64,000 nucleotides of DNA from Cupriavidus pampae (GCF_914271485.1 NZ_CAJZAG010000017.1:57874-121873), one strand, 5' to 3'; positions 27,588-40,564 are shown, counted from the first letter of the stretch. The notes: generated by a model from the letters alone, not told the origin. Numbers and translations are program-made.

Positions 27588-28514
27588 ATGGATGTATACG
27601 AACGACACGCGGCGAGACGCAGGGGAACGAGTGCGGCGACGTGCCTCGCCTCCGTGACTTCGTGGCTCGCGCTGTGTTCGCAGCTGTTGCTTTCGCAACA
27701 TGTCATCGGCATGGAATTCAGGCTCTATCATCAGCCCCATATGAATCGACGGCTGATCATCGCAGAGGGACCGATACGTGCCGGTGACGCATCCGCGTTT
27801 CTCACGTTTGCAAACAGCGCCGACAGAGACAGCGAAGGACTCGTCACCGTCATCCTGAACAGCCCCGGCGGCAAGGTCGAGGCCGCATTTCGCATGGTCG
27901 ATGCCATGGACAAGGTGCGCGTATATACCGTCGTGCCCAATAGCGCGAAGTGCGCTTCCGCGTGCGCGTCGATCCTATTTGCGTCTGGCGCGCGGCGAAG
28001 CTTGCTTGGCACGGGGATGCTCGGCTTCCATAGTTGTTATCGGCGCAAGGGTAGCTTTGCTGTGGACGATTCGCTTTGCAACGAGGTCATCGCGGCTAAC
28101 GCCATGCAGCGCGGGATAACCTACTCGGCCATCAACCGCTTCGTCAAGGACCATGGTGCCGATAGCCTGGCATGGATCGGCGCCCACGACGCCTGCGGAT
28201 CCTTGAGCGGGCTCTGCCGGCCCGGCTTGCTCGAGATGGGGTTCGAGAACAAGGCGGCGTTGGCGCGCAGTCTAGACTGCAGCAGACTCGCATCTCCGCC
28301 ATCGCGGCTCATCTGCGGAGACGTCGAGCTTTCGCGCCTCGACGCCGTGCTGGCTGGACGCTATCGGCAAGCGCTGAGTACGACCGCCAGCAAGAAGCGC
28401 CTGCAGGATTCGCAACGAGCATGGCTCCAACGTGATCGGAATCGATGTAGCGACAAGCCCTGCCTGCTGCGCGTCTATCAGGAGCGAATTGAGGTTCTGA
28501 CACGCACGCGATAG
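27588..28514 (+). CDS. Secreted ClpP/crotonase-fold protein with LprI-like C-terminal domain
   Basis: A 308-aa predicted periplasmic protein. After a basic N-terminus (HAARRR) and a hydrophobic signal-like stretch, residues about 50-200 show a ClpP-like core: GPIRAGDASAFLTF, VILNSPGGKVEAAFRMVDAM, then SAKCASACASILFASGARR with the position of the nucleophilic Ser, and GMLGFHSCYR. The C-terminal 70 residues (LSRLDAVLAGRYRQAL, then AWLQRDRNRC, CLLRVYQERI) match the LprI-type lysozyme inhibitor domain. The true start is uncertain: an ATG at 27711 would remove the signal. The 5' end abuts the ackA truncation. Confidence 0.75.
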   Translation: MDVYERHAARRRGTSAATCLASVTSWLALCSQLLLSQHVIGMEFRLYHQPHMNRRLIIAEGPIRAGDASAFLTFANSADRDSEGLVTVILNSPGGKVEAAFRMVDAMDKVRVYTVVPNSAKCASACASILFASGARRSLLGTGMLGFHSCYRRKGSFAVDDSLCNEVIAANAMQRGITYSAINRFVKDHGADSLAWIGAHDACGSLSGLCRPGLLEMGFENKAALARSLDCSRLASPPSRLICGDVELSRLDAVLAGRYRQALSTTASKKRLQDSQRAWLQRDRNRCSDKPCLLRVYQERIEVLTRTR

Positions 28515-28653
28515 GTTCGATGGGCTCAGCCAGTTGATGTCTTTAAGTCGACACGATGGATCCTACGCGCGGCGTCCTACGCCGCTGTAGGACTTTGCCG
28601 CAATGGCACACATCGTGCACGTTCCTGAGCAGGCTACTCAAGGAGAACGCAAG

Positions 28654-28788
28654 ATGCAGAGCGACGTGCAAGAACAACGCGAGAAGATGGAGCGGATTCG
28701 TGGCAAGCGGCGCTTCGTCTGGACCCATCCGATCTTTCTCATTGCGATTGCTTTGATCATCGGGGCGTATATGGCCACGTACTGGTAA
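28654..28788 (+). CDS. Small single-pass membrane protein
   Basis: A 44-aa protein: a charged N-terminus (QEQREKMERIRGKRRF), then one hydrophobic helix (PIFLIAIALIIGAYMATY). It starts at ATG 28654 after AGGAG. Function unknown; the size and layout resemble small membrane accessory peptides. A bidirectional terminator follows. Confidence 0.6.
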   Translation: MQSDVQEQREKMERIRGKRRFVWTHPIFLIAIALIIGAYMATYW

Positions 28789-28806
28789 GCATGACGTGGG
28801 CGCAGT

Positions 28807-28848
28807 AAAAATTGCCGGCGGAGGCATATGTCACCGCCGGCAATTTTT
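28807..28848. terminator. Bidirectional terminator
   Basis: A perfect 15-bp stem (28807-28821 with 28834-28848) with core TTGCCGGCGG/CCGCCGGCAA is flanked by A5 on the left and T5 on the right. It can terminate the plus-strand small gene and the minus-strand dnaE2 operon, which ends 3 bp beyond it. Confidence 0.92.
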
Positions 28849-28850
28849 TC

Positions 28851-32224
<3,374 letters not shown>

Positions 32225-32225
<1 letters not shown>

Positions 32226-33955
32226 CAGGCAAACAATCCATGCAGGAACCAGCGGTACTCGTTGTTATCGCCACCCTTGCTGTCTTCGTCTCCATCGCGC
32301 GCGGGATGGCCCGGGCGCTCGCGATATACCCAGCAGCGCACGCCATCGGCGCGCTCGGCGATGAAATAGTCGCGCGTGGCCAGGCCACCATCCCACCAGC
32401 CGGCCTCGATGCGCTCCGCGCGCGTGAGCATGGTCAGCGGGCCCTCGTATAGCGGGCGATGGCGTTCCACGCGCAGCGGCTGCGGGGCTTCCAGCAGCCA
32501 TAACGGCCGCTCAGGACGATCGCCATGGCCTGCGTTGTCTTCCGTCTGACGCGCGGTCCTGGGACTCACCGCGCGGGTGGGGGCCTCATCGATGGGACAC
32601 CAGCGATTGGCGCGCTCGGGCCGATGGTCGGCCAGCGGGCGTGGCTGCAATACGTTGTCGCGGCCCAGGCGCGCCATCAGTGTGTCGAGCAGGCGTGCGA
32701 GTTCCGCGGGCTCGCCTGCCGGATCCGGAAACAGTGCCTCGCTGCGCGGCAGACAGGCGGCCATCGTTTCCACGTTGAGTGCCAGTCCGCCCACTGGCGC
32801 GTGGAAGCGCACCTTGTCGAGCTTCTCGCGCAGCAACTTCGACAGGTGCACGGGGTCGCGGCTCGGTTGCGCGAGCGCCAGAGGCACCGGCGTGCAATCG
32901 ACCTCCACACCTAGCCGATAACGTTCGTGCTCAAGCACCAGTACGCAGCGCGTGACGCCGGCCTGGTGGGCGGCGAGCCAGCCTGACATCGCCAGCAGCA
33001 GGCGCTGCGCGCCGGCCAGTACGCCTTCGGCCACCTCGATGCGGCCGGGCAATTCCATGCGTTGCGAGAACGTTGGCGGGGCTTCGAACCACGCAAAGCC
33101 TTCGCGTGCATCGCCATAGGCCTGATCCAGCCGCGCCAGCAGCGCCGGGCCGAGCCGCCGCGACAAACCCGCGCGCGGCAGGCGGCGGACCTGTGCGAGC
33201 GTGCGGCAGCCGATGCCATCGAGCCACTCGGGATCGACCAGGCTGTGCAGGCACTCCACGGGCAGCCGATCGAGCAGGCGCTTCATGCGCGCGGGCTGCA
33301 CCGCGCGGCGTGCTGGCCGTACGATGGCGCCACGCGCGTTGCGGCGTAGCGGCTGCCGCGCGAGCCAGGCAGCGCCATGCGCGGTGGTGCCGGTGCCGAT
33401 CTGCGCGATCGTGCCCAGTTGCCGCACGCGCGCGCGCACCGCGCGGATGAGCGCGCGATGGCCGCCGAACAAGCGCAGGCTGGCGGTGACGTCGAGCATC
33501 ACGGTGGCGGCTTCCGGCGTCTCGTCGACGGTCACCGCCGGCGTGAAATGCAGCAGCGTCAGCGCTACCGTGGTCATCAGCGCAGCTTCGGCCTGCACGT
33601 CGCGCTCGAGCTGCACCACTTCCGCCGAGAGCGCCTGCACCCCGCCGCGCCGCATGCCGTGGCCGACGCCGAGCGCCATGGCCGGGCCGTTGGCCAGCAC
33701 CACGCGCTCATGCTCGAACACCGCTACCGGCAACGCATGGAAGGCCATGGACCCCGTGATGCCCGCCGTTGCTCCACCCGCGACCGGACTCGCCGCCGGG
33801 CTCGCCGGCTGCGCCACTGCCTCGCGCTTCGCGTGAGCTGCTGCCTCACCCGTTGCGTGGCTGGCTGCGTGGCTGGCTGCTTCAGGCCAGTTCGGTTGCA
33901 GCGCGTCCAGCGACAGGCGCGGCAGATGCACCGCGATCCAGTGTGTCGGCAGCAT
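32225..33955 (-). CDS. imuB: ImuB, Y-family polymerase-like mutasome protein
   Basis: A 576-aa non-catalytic Y-family homologue that bridges DnaE2 and the beta clamp. The start MLPTHWIAVHLPRLSLDAL is typical. An Ala/His-rich low-complexity insert (AASHAASHATGEAAAHAK) precedes VAVFEHERVVLANGPAMALG. The little-finger-like region and C-terminal segment (GWWDGGLATRDYFIAE, WVYRERPG) match ImuB. The start at 33955 overlaps the 3' end of imuA by about 74 bp; the longer open frame upstream is Cys/Arg-rich and not protein-like. Confidence 0.93.
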
Positions 33956-34871
33956 GGGTAAGACTCTTCTCAATGACCACATCAGGCATGGATACGGCGG
34001 GCGCAGGGCGTCCAGGCACGTGGGCCATGCCCGTGAGCGGCAGCAACAATGGCGTGTCCCGTACGGGACCCCGCCGCTTGTGAAACGCGATCGACAACAC
34101 GTTGCCGGGCAGCGGCGATAGCGACAACCGCAGCACCGCGGGCGACGACTCGTGCAGCGCCTTGCGCGGCCGCAGCACCCAGACCGCCGTATCGCCCGCA
34201 TGCGCCAGCACCTGCAGCCGGCGCATGGCCTCGGGCCGCGCACCTGTCAGCCACACCAGCACGGCACCGAATGCCTGGCTGCGCAGCATCTGTTCGGCGG
34301 CCCACAGCATGTCCGTGCGACGCGCGGCCTGGGTAGCGCCGACGGGGGGCCGCACCCAGAACAGCTGGCTGGCCGGCAGGCTGTCGGCCAGCCCCGGTGC
34401 ATTGGGTAGATACGGCGGATTGACGAACCCCACGCGGCGCCCCGTCGCGGCAATCGCGCGCAGAGCCGGCAGCAGCAGACGCAATTCGCCGGCGCCGTCC
34501 TGCGCGAGCAGCAGTTCGGTCACGGCGGCGGCCGGCCAGCCGCCACCGGGCAACTCGGCCGAGAGCGCGTCATAGCCGGTCGGCCAGACCGGCAGGCGGC
34601 CGAGGTGACCAAGCTGACCGGCCCGCCAGAGCCCCGGATAGCGATGCTCGAGCTCGGCCACGGCGGCGCGCCGATCCGTGGACGTGGGCGTGCCTGCGAC
34701 AGCAGACGCGTCAGGTCCCTCAGGCGCGGCAGACATGGCAAGCGACCCTGCGTTCGACCCAAGGGGCGCAGGTGACGCGGGCATGGACCCAAATAGCGAG
34801 GGCGGCAGATCCTCCGCCGGTGGCGGGGCTGCGTACGATTGCGCAGGCATTTTGTGCTGTAACCATCCCAT
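33882..34871 (-). CDS. imuA: ImuA, RecA-like mutasome protein
   Basis: A 329-aa protein of the ImuA/SulA-like RecA-fold family. After a Pro/Ala-rich N-terminus the core starts at GYDALSAELPGGGWPAAAVTELLL, the position of the Walker-A-like loop, followed by LRAIAATGRRVGFVNPPYLP, and WAAEQMLRSQAFGAVLVWL as the Walker-B region. It acts with ImuB and DnaE2 in damage-induced mutagenesis. First gene of the operon; the LexA box lies 35 bp upstream of the start. Confidence 0.92.
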   Translation of the reverse strand: MGWLQHKMPAQSYAAPPPAEDLPPSLFGSMPASPAPLGSNAGSLAMSAAPEGPDASAVAGTPTSTDRRAAVAELEHRYPGLWRAGQLGHLGRLPVWPTGYDALSAELPGGGWPAAAVTELLLAQDGAGELRLLLPALRAIAATGRRVGFVNPPYLPNAPGLADSLPASQLFWVRPPVGATQAARRTDMLWAAEQMLRSQAFGAVLVWLTGARPEAMRRLQVLAHAGDTAVWVLRPRKALHESSPAVLRLSLSPLPGNVLSIAFHKRRGPVRDTPLLLPLTGMAHVPGRPAPAVSMPDVVIEKSLTHAADTLDRGASAAPVAGRAATELA

Positions 34872-34905
34872 TCGGGCGGGACGGCGTCTTGGTTTCTCTC
34901 AATAA

Positions 34906-34921
34906 CTGTATATTTATACAG
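34906..34921 (-). promoter_or_regulatory. LexA (SOS) box
   Basis: CTGTATATTTATACAG is a perfect CTGT-N8-ACAG SOS box, 35 bp before the imuA start. It is expected to place imuA-imuB-dnaE2 under LexA repression and DNA-damage induction. Confidence 0.95.
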
Positions 34922-35075
34922 TATCGAAGGCCGCGCAAGCTTTCAATGCACCAGTGCCTATTAGTCAATATTTCGCGCGTGCCTGCCATGTCCGCCTTGA
35001 GGCGGCCAGCAACGGAATGTGAACAAATGTCAGGCAGGATTGGCTAACCGTCACGGGTACGGAACAATCCTTGCT

Positions 35076-35390
35076 ATGAAACGGAATACGCGCGAATGCG
35101 TGCATCTTCTGGTTAGCGGCCTCCAGCGCGAGGGCCCGCTGCGACGCGATCAGCTTGCCGACGCAAGTGGACTGACCGCGGAGGAAACCACGCGCGCGCT
35201 CAAGGCGGCGCGGCAAATGTGCGTGGTCGATCATGTCCCGCACGAACCCGACGCGCTGGACGGCTCGATCTTCTACAACCTGACCGGACGCCCGTTGCCA
35301 CCGGCCCGCCGCAGTACGCGCATCCCGCCCGCACCGGCGGACCGCTTCCAGGCGCTGCTAGAGGCCTGGAACTCGCCATCCGAGGCGTAA
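35076..35390 (+). CDS. Small helix-turn-helix-like protein
   Basis: A 104-aa basic protein. Residues about 5-60 (ECVHLLVSGLQREGPLRRDQ, then ADASGLTAEETTRALKAARQ) have the spacing of a winged helix-turn-helix, followed by a short wing-like strand pair and a Pro/Arg-rich tail. DNA binding is inferred from the pattern only. It is divergent from the imu operon across the LexA-box region, so SOS control is possible. Confidence 0.6.
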   Translation: MKRNTRECVHLLVSGLQREGPLRRDQLADASGLTAEETTRALKAARQMCVVDHVPHEPDALDGSIFYNLTGRPLPPARRSTRIPPAPADRFQALLEAWNSPSEA

Positions 35391-35408
35391 CCGCTCCGTT
35401 CAGCCCTT

Positions 35409-36338
35409 TCAGTCGACTGGCAGCACATGCAGCGTCGAGCTGCCCTTGCCGTACTCGACCGCGAACAGCCGCCGATGACCGGCGTCGAACGACACGCCGC
35501 GAATCGACTGGAATCCCCGCGCGAACACGCTGACCTCGCCGGTCGCCGTGATGCGCCGGATCGCCCCATCGCGTCCGCCCGTGAACAGCTCACCATTGGC
35601 GCCCAGCGCAAACTGGTCGCTATCGGCCACCGCCAACACGCGCAACGTCTCCGCGCGCACCGGCGCCGCCGTCAGTTGCGCGAGATCGCCCGTGTAGATT
35701 TTGCGCGTGGCCTGATCGCCGATATACAGCACGTTGCCGCGCACCGCCACGCCCACCGGCTTGTCCAGACCCGTCACCAGATCCTGCTCGATACCGCGCA
35801 GCGGAGTGGTCTTGGGATCGATCGTCAGCAGACTCACGCCGCCCTGCCGTGCTGCCTCGCCTTGCCCTTCCTGCTGCACGAACCAGCTCACCACATAGGT
35901 ATTGGCTCTAACCGGCCACAAGCCGATGCGCCGCCGCGTGGGCGACAGGCCCTCCACCACGTCGGTGCTGCCACGTGGATCGACGTAGGCCACGCCGCCG
36001 GTGCTTCCAAACCCGAAGCGCGGGACGAGATAACGGCCATCGGCATCGCGCACGACCTGCCCGAGGCCTGGCCCGCGTGGCGGCGTGGAAGGCAATACCG
36101 GTGTCAACGTGGCCAGCGCCTGCATGCGGCCGTCGTTGGCGCGGGACTGCAGTCGATTGCCCGTGTCGTCGGTGATGATGGCCACCTGCGTGGGCTCGCT
36201 CCACCAGACCCCATTGGCATTGCCCGCAAGGGGTTCGTGCACGGGCTGGCGATCAACGGGCGGCGCCGCGCAGGCGGCCATCAGGACAGCAGTCAGGGCG
36301 ATAAGGATGCGCATACCGTTGGCGAGGGAAATTGGCAT
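35409..36338 (-). CDS. Beta-propeller-like lipoprotein
   Basis: A 309-aa protein. The signal peptide ends in a lipobox (L-M-A-A-C), followed by AAPPVDRQP. The mature part has repeated strands typical of NHL/SMP-30 or sugar-dehydrogenase-like propellers, such as LDKPVGVAVRGNVLYIGDQA, QFALGANGELFTGGRDGAIR and GHRRLFAVEYGKGSSTLHVL. No catalytic signature is evident. The start could also be the ATG at 36314. Confidence 0.7.
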   Translation of the reverse strand: MPISLANGMRILIALTAVLMAACAAPPVDRQPVHEPLAGNANGVWWSEPTQVAIITDDTGNRLQSRANDGRMQALATLTPVLPSTPPRGPGLGQVVRDADGRYLVPRFGFGSTGGVAYVDPRGSTDVVEGLSPTRRRIGLWPVRANTYVVSWFVQQEGQGEAARQGGVSLLTIDPKTTPLRGIEQDLVTGLDKPVGVAVRGNVLYIGDQATRKIYTGDLAQLTAAPVRAETLRVLAVADSDQFALGANGELFTGGRDGAIRRITATGEVSVFARGFQSIRGVSFDAGHRRLFAVEYGKGSSTLHVLPVD

Positions 36339-36409
36339 GACGCGATGATAGAAGAACTACGTGTGATTGAGCCCCGCTGGCACCATCAATCGCACGCTGA
36401 CAGGCGAAC

Positions 36410-36904
36410 TCATTGACGCCGGTATGTCGCCTGCATGATCTGCGTCCACTTGCCGTCAGCGCCCTGCACGAACGAGGTGAGTGTGCGCAGGTTGTCGTCC
36501 TGGAACGCGATGACATCGCGATATTTCGCCGTCTTGCCTTCGACGACCTTGCCTTCCGGCGAGAACGCGGGACCATCGGCACGCAGCGTCAGCGAGCGGC
36601 CATCGGACTCGAGGTCGCCTTCATAGATCCACATATGGGTCATCATCGAGGCGACGAACGTACCGACGAAGTGCTTGCGCGCGGCGTCGTAGCCGAGCGT
36701 CATCACCGTGATGCCATGCCCGCAGCCCGGCATGTCACCCTCGCCGCGGCATTGCACCCACACGTCGCCGATCGCGCTGACCTGCTCGGGCATCTTCCAT
36801 TTCTCGGGCGGCGCGTCCGGGCCCATCTGCGCCTCGCCCTCCGCCATCCAATTGCCAATGAGTTTCTTGAGCCAGCGGTGTTCGGGGGTCGTTTCCGTCT
36901 GCAT
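36410..36904 (-). CDS. DUF1579 family protein
   Basis: A 164-aa cytoplasmic protein with the DUF1579 pattern HRWLKKLIGNWMAEGE, then GITVMTLGYDAARKHFVGTF, MWIYEGDLESDGRSLTL and a late WTQIMQATYRR. The start at 36904 follows AAGGAG. The gene sits directly behind a perfect 19-bp palindrome (36921-36939), so it is probably under a dedicated repressor. Function of the family is unknown. Confidence 0.85.
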   Translation of the reverse strand: MQTETTPEHRWLKKLIGNWMAEGEAQMGPDAPPEKWKMPEQVSAIGDVWVQCRGEGDMPGCGHGITVMTLGYDAARKHFVGTFVASMMTHMWIYEGDLESDGRSLTLRADGPAFSPEGKVVEGKTAKYRDVIAFQDDNLRTLTSFVQGADGKWTQIMQATYRRQ

Positions 36905-36920
36905 GGGGGATCTCCTTGAT

Positions 36921-36939
36921 TTGTGTACAGCGTACACAA
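36921..36939 (-). promoter_or_regulatory. Perfect palindromic operator before the DUF1579 gene
   Basis: TTGTGTAC-AGC-GTACACAA, an 8-bp perfect inverted repeat, lies 4-9 bp upstream of the ribosome binding site. A TetR- or ArsR-like dimer could bind there and block transcription. The regulator is not adjacent. Confidence 0.7.
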
Positions 36940-37003
36940 CTCTAGGAAACCCAACGCCCGAAGTCCAGCAACATGACAGCATTGTCATGTCACCGCGCCA
37001 GAT

Positions 37004-37372
37004 CTAAGGCAGGCGGATTTTCGGCACGATGTAAGTATTACCGGGCGCGCGCATGACGTCGCACTGCGCATCGCCCTTACGCGCCTCGCCCGCGGCCGTC
37101 ACGAACTCGATACTGCCGACCACGCTATACGCGTCCTCGGCCACGCGGCGCGTGGTGCTGCGCGTCCAGCGGAAGCCTTCCGCATTGGGCAGCTTGGCCT
37201 TGACCGCATCTCGACACGCGATGGGCGCACCGGGCGCCTCGGGCTTGCCGCGTTGGCCGAGTTCGTAGTTGACGCCATCCACCGTCGCCTCTACGACGGC
37301 AAACGCTGTCACAGGCAGCATCATGGCGGCGAGAGCCAGCGTAGGGGCCAACTTACGGACCAGCGATGTCAT
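37004..37372 (-). CDS. Small secreted protein of unknown function
   Basis: A 122-aa periplasmic protein. The signal peptide has MTSLVRK, a hydrophobic stretch and VTAFA cleavage. The mature about 97 residues hold two Cys (in PIACRDAV and DAQCDVM) that may form a disulfide, and end TYIVPKIRLP. No family recognised. Confidence 0.7.
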   Translation of the reverse strand: MTSLVRKLAPTLALAAMMLPVTAFAVVEATVDGVNYELGQRGKPEAPGAPIACRDAVKAKLPNAEGFRWTRSTTRRVAEDAYSVVGSIEFVTAAGEARKGDAQCDVMRAPGNTYIVPKIRLP

Positions 37373-37392
37373 GTTCAGGACTCCAATAAAAA

Positions 37393-37415
37393 AGGCCGGC
37401 GCACAACGCCGGCCT
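37393..37415 (-). terminator. Terminator of the heavy-metal efflux operon
   Basis: A perfect 9-bp stem AGGCCGGCG/CGCCGGCCT (37393-37401 with 37407-37415) is followed on the minus strand by a run of T. It lies 27 bp after the RND pump gene. Confidence 0.92.
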
Positions 37416-37441
37416 CGAAGATTATAGCCACATGGTCGCTA

Positions 37442-40400
37442 TCAGACCGAGAGATCCTTCTGCTCTGGTTTCTGATCGTCGAACCAGCGATACAGCACCG
37501 GCACCATCACCAGCGTCAGCAGCGTCGACGTAATCAGACCGCCGATCACCACCACCGCGAGCGGGCGCTGCACCTCCGAACCGGGGCCGTCCGAGAACAG
37601 GAACGGTACCAGGCCCAGCAGCGCGATGGTCGCGGTCATCATCACCGGCCGGAACCGCTGCGTGGCACCGCGCACCACGCTGTTGCGCAGCGACATGCCC
37701 GACTCGCGCAGTGTGCGGATATACGACACCAGCACCACGCCGTTCAGCACCGCGATGCCCCACAGCGCGATAAAGCCCACCGACGCCGGCACCGACAGGT
37801 ACTCGCCCGTGACGAACAACCCGATGATGCCGCCGATCGATGCGAACGGCAGCACCAGAATGATCAGCGTGGCGTATCGCAGCGAGTTGAACAGCAGGAA
37901 CAGCAGGAAGAAAATCGCGGCAATCGTCAGCGGCACGATGATCTGCAAATGACCCATCGCGCGTTCCATGTTCTGGAACTGCCCGCCCCACTCGAAGTAA
38001 TAGCCTTCGGGCAGCTTGACCTTGCTGGCCGCCGCACCCTGCAGCTCGGCCACAAAGCCGCCAAGGTCGCGATCCTTCACGTTGATCATCACCACCACGC
38101 GACGCTTAGCCATCTCGCGGCTGATCTGTGCGGGACCATCGGTCACCTCGATCTTGGCCACGCTCTGCAGCGGTACCTGCACGCCCGACGGCGCCGACAC
38201 CAGCAGCTGGCGAATCGCCTGCACGTTGTCGCGGAAGTCCTCCGGCAGACGCACGGCCGCCGCAAAGCGCCGCTCGCCCTCGAAGATATCCGTGGCGCGC
38301 TTGCCGCCGATTGCGATCTCGATGATGTCGTGGATATCCGAAACGTTGAGCCCATAGCGCGCAATCGCCTGACGATCGATCTCGATCTGCAGGTACTGCT
38401 GGCCAGAGATCCGTTCCACCCGTACATCCTGCGAGCCCTTGATACCGCCGGCCACGCGCGCCACCTCGCCCGCGAGATCGCGCAGCTTGTCGAGGTCGTC
38501 CCCGAAGATCTTGACCGCCACGTCCGACCGCACCCCGCTGACCATTTCGTCCACGCGGTCCGAGATCGGCTGCGCCATCACGATCTGCACGCCCGGAATG
38601 GCCTTGAGCTTGTCGCGAATCGCGTTCTGGATGTCGTCCTGGGTCCAGCCGTCGGGCCACTCGTCACGATCCTTGAGGCTCGCGATCGGCGTCGATTCGT
38701 TCTGGCCCTGCGGATCCGCCGGGCTTTCGCCGCGGCCCACACCGGAGACGATGCCCTTTACGCCGGGCACGGACAGCACCAGCTTGTTGGCCTCCTTCTC
38801 GAGCTTGATCGACTCTTCCAGCGAGATGTTCGGCACACGGTCCAGCGCCGGCACGATCGAGCCTTCCTTCATCTCCGGAATGAACGACGTCCCGAGCATC
38901 GGCACGATCGCCACCGTCAGGAAAAACGCCACCACGGCGCCGATCACGGTCTTCTTGCTGTTGGTCAGCGACCAGTGGAGCATGCGCAGGTACCCACGCT
39001 TGAGCACCGCGATGACCTTGGTCTCATGATCCACGCCACCCTTGAGCAGGTACGACGACAGCACCGGCGACAGCGTCAGCGACAGGAACAGCGAAATGGC
39101 GAGCGCGATCGAGATCGTGAACGCGAGCGGCGCGAACATCTTGCCTTCCATGCCGGTCAGCGTCATCAGCGGCAGGAACACCAGGATGATGATGCCCACG
39201 CCAACGATCACGGGCGTGGCCACTTCCTTGACCGCACCCACCAGAATCTCGGTCTTGCTCAGGCCACTGTCCTTGGCGTGTCCCAATCGCTCGAACGAGT
39301 TCTCGACCACCACCACCGACCCGTCCACCATCAGGCCAATGGCGATCGCCAGCCCTCCTAGCGACATCAGATTCGCCGACAACCCCATCCGGTTCATCAC
39401 GATGAAGGTCAGTAATGGTGTCAGCACCAATGTGGCCAGCACAATGAGCGACGAGCGCACGTCCCCGAGGAACAGGAACAGGATGATGACCACCAGCACC
39501 ACGCCTTCGAGCAGCACCTTGGTTACAGTCCACAGTGCCGAGTCCACCAGTTCGCTACGATCGTAGTACGGCACGATCTGCAGCTTGCCGGGCAGCATGC
39601 CGGAGCTGTTGATCTCCGCCACGCGCTTCTTCACGCGGCTGACCACCTCCTTGGCATTGCCGCCGCGCATCATCATGACGATGCCACCGACCGCCTCGGT
39701 CTGGCCGTTCTTGATCAGCGCGCCCTGCCGGACCTCATGCCCGATCGTGACTTCCGCCACATCGCGCAGGTACACCGGCGTGCCGTTGACCTCCTTCATC
39801 ACGATGGTCTGGATGTCCTCGATGCCACGCGCGAGACCCACGCCGCGAATCAGGTACTGCTCGGCATAGTGCGGCAGCACGCCGCCGCCCGAGTTCGCGT
39901 TGTTATTGGCCAGCGCCTGATACACCTGCTGCAGCGTGATCTGGTAGTGGCGCATGCGGTCCGGATTGACCAGCGCCTGGTACTGGCGCACATAGCCGCC
40001 CTGCGAGTTGATTTCCGCGATACCGGGGATCGAACGCAGCAGCGGGCGTACCACCCAGTCCTGCACGATGCGGCGCTCGGAGAGCTCTTCCTGCGACAGT
40101 TCCTTGTCGCCATCGTCGGCGCGGTCCAGCGTGTACTGGTACACCTCGCCGAGACCCGTCGACACCGGGCCGAGCACCGGCGTCACGCCCGATGGCATGC
40201 GCCCGCCCACTTCGATCAGCCGCTCCATGACGAGCTGCCGCGCAAAGTAGACATCGGTCTTCTCGGTGAACACGAGCGTGATCAGCGACAGGCCCGCCTT
40301 ATTCAGCGAGCGCATCTCTTCGAGCCCGGGCAGGCCCGTCATCGCCATTTCGATCGGCACCGTGACAAAGCGCTCGACCTCTTCGGGCGAGCGTCCGGTG

Positions 40401-40558
40401 GCTTCGGTGGCGATCTGCACCTGCACGTTCGTGACGTCCGGGAACGCATCGACCGACAGCTTGCCGGCCGCGCGCAACCCGAAGAAGAACAGCACGACCG
40501 CGATCACGCACACCACCAGCCGCTGTTTGATGGCGGCTTCTACAAGGGAAGTCAACAT
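37442..40558 (-). CDS. HME-type RND efflux pump (CzcA/CusA family)
   Basis: A 1038-aa inner membrane proton antiporter of the heavy-metal-efflux RND family, with 12 predicted TM helices and two large periplasmic loops. VDAFPDVTNVQVQI and PEEVERFVTVPIE are CzcA/CusA hallmarks. The TM4 motif reads AIGLMVDGSVVVVEN, lacking the DFG Asp of the Zn/Co/Cd CzcA type. The CusA-type methionine triad is not evident, so the metal is uncertain. It works with the adaptor (6 bp upstream) and TolC-like protein as CzcCBA. Confidence 0.93.
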   Translation of the reverse strand: MLTSLVEAAIKQRLVVCVIAVVLFFFGLRAAGKLSVDAFPDVTNVQVQIATEATGRSPEEVERFVTVPIEMAMTGLPGLEEMRSLNKAGLSLITLVFTEKTDVYFARQLVMERLIEVGGRMPSGVTPVLGPVSTGLGEVYQYTLDRADDGDKELSQEELSERRIVQDWVVRPLLRSIPGIAEINSQGGYVRQYQALVNPDRMRHYQITLQQVYQALANNNANSGGGVLPHYAEQYLIRGVGLARGIEDIQTIVMKEVNGTPVYLRDVAEVTIGHEVRQGALIKNGQTEAVGGIVMMMRGGNAKEVVSRVKKRVAEINSSGMLPGKLQIVPYYDRSELVDSALWTVTKVLLEGVVLVVIILFLFLGDVRSSLIVLATLVLTPLLTFIVMNRMGLSANLMSLGGLAIAIGLMVDGSVVVVENSFERLGHAKDSGLSKTEILVGAVKEVATPVIVGVGIIILVFLPLMTLTGMEGKMFAPLAFTISIALAISLFLSLTLSPVLSSYLLKGGVDHETKVIAVLKRGYLRMLHWSLTNSKKTVIGAVVAFFLTVAIVPMLGTSFIPEMKEGSIVPALDRVPNISLEESIKLEKEANKLVLSVPGVKGIVSGVGRGESPADPQGQNESTPIASLKDRDEWPDGWTQDDIQNAIRDKLKAIPGVQIVMAQPISDRVDEMVSGVRSDVAVKIFGDDLDKLRDLAGEVARVAGGIKGSQDVRVERISGQQYLQIEIDRQAIARYGLNVSDIHDIIEIAIGGKRATDIFEGERRFAAAVRLPEDFRDNVQAIRQLLVSAPSGVQVPLQSVAKIEVTDGPAQISREMAKRRVVVMINVKDRDLGGFVAELQGAAASKVKLPEGYYFEWGGQFQNMERAMGHLQIIVPLTIAAIFFLLFLLFNSLRYATLIILVLPFASIGGIIGLFVTGEYLSVPASVGFIALWGIAVLNGVVLVSYIRTLRESGMSLRNSVVRGATQRFRPVMMTATIALLGLVPFLFSDGPGSEVQRPLAVVVIGGLITSTLLTLVMVPVLYRWFDDQKPEQKDLSV

Positions 40559-40564
40559 GGTCGC

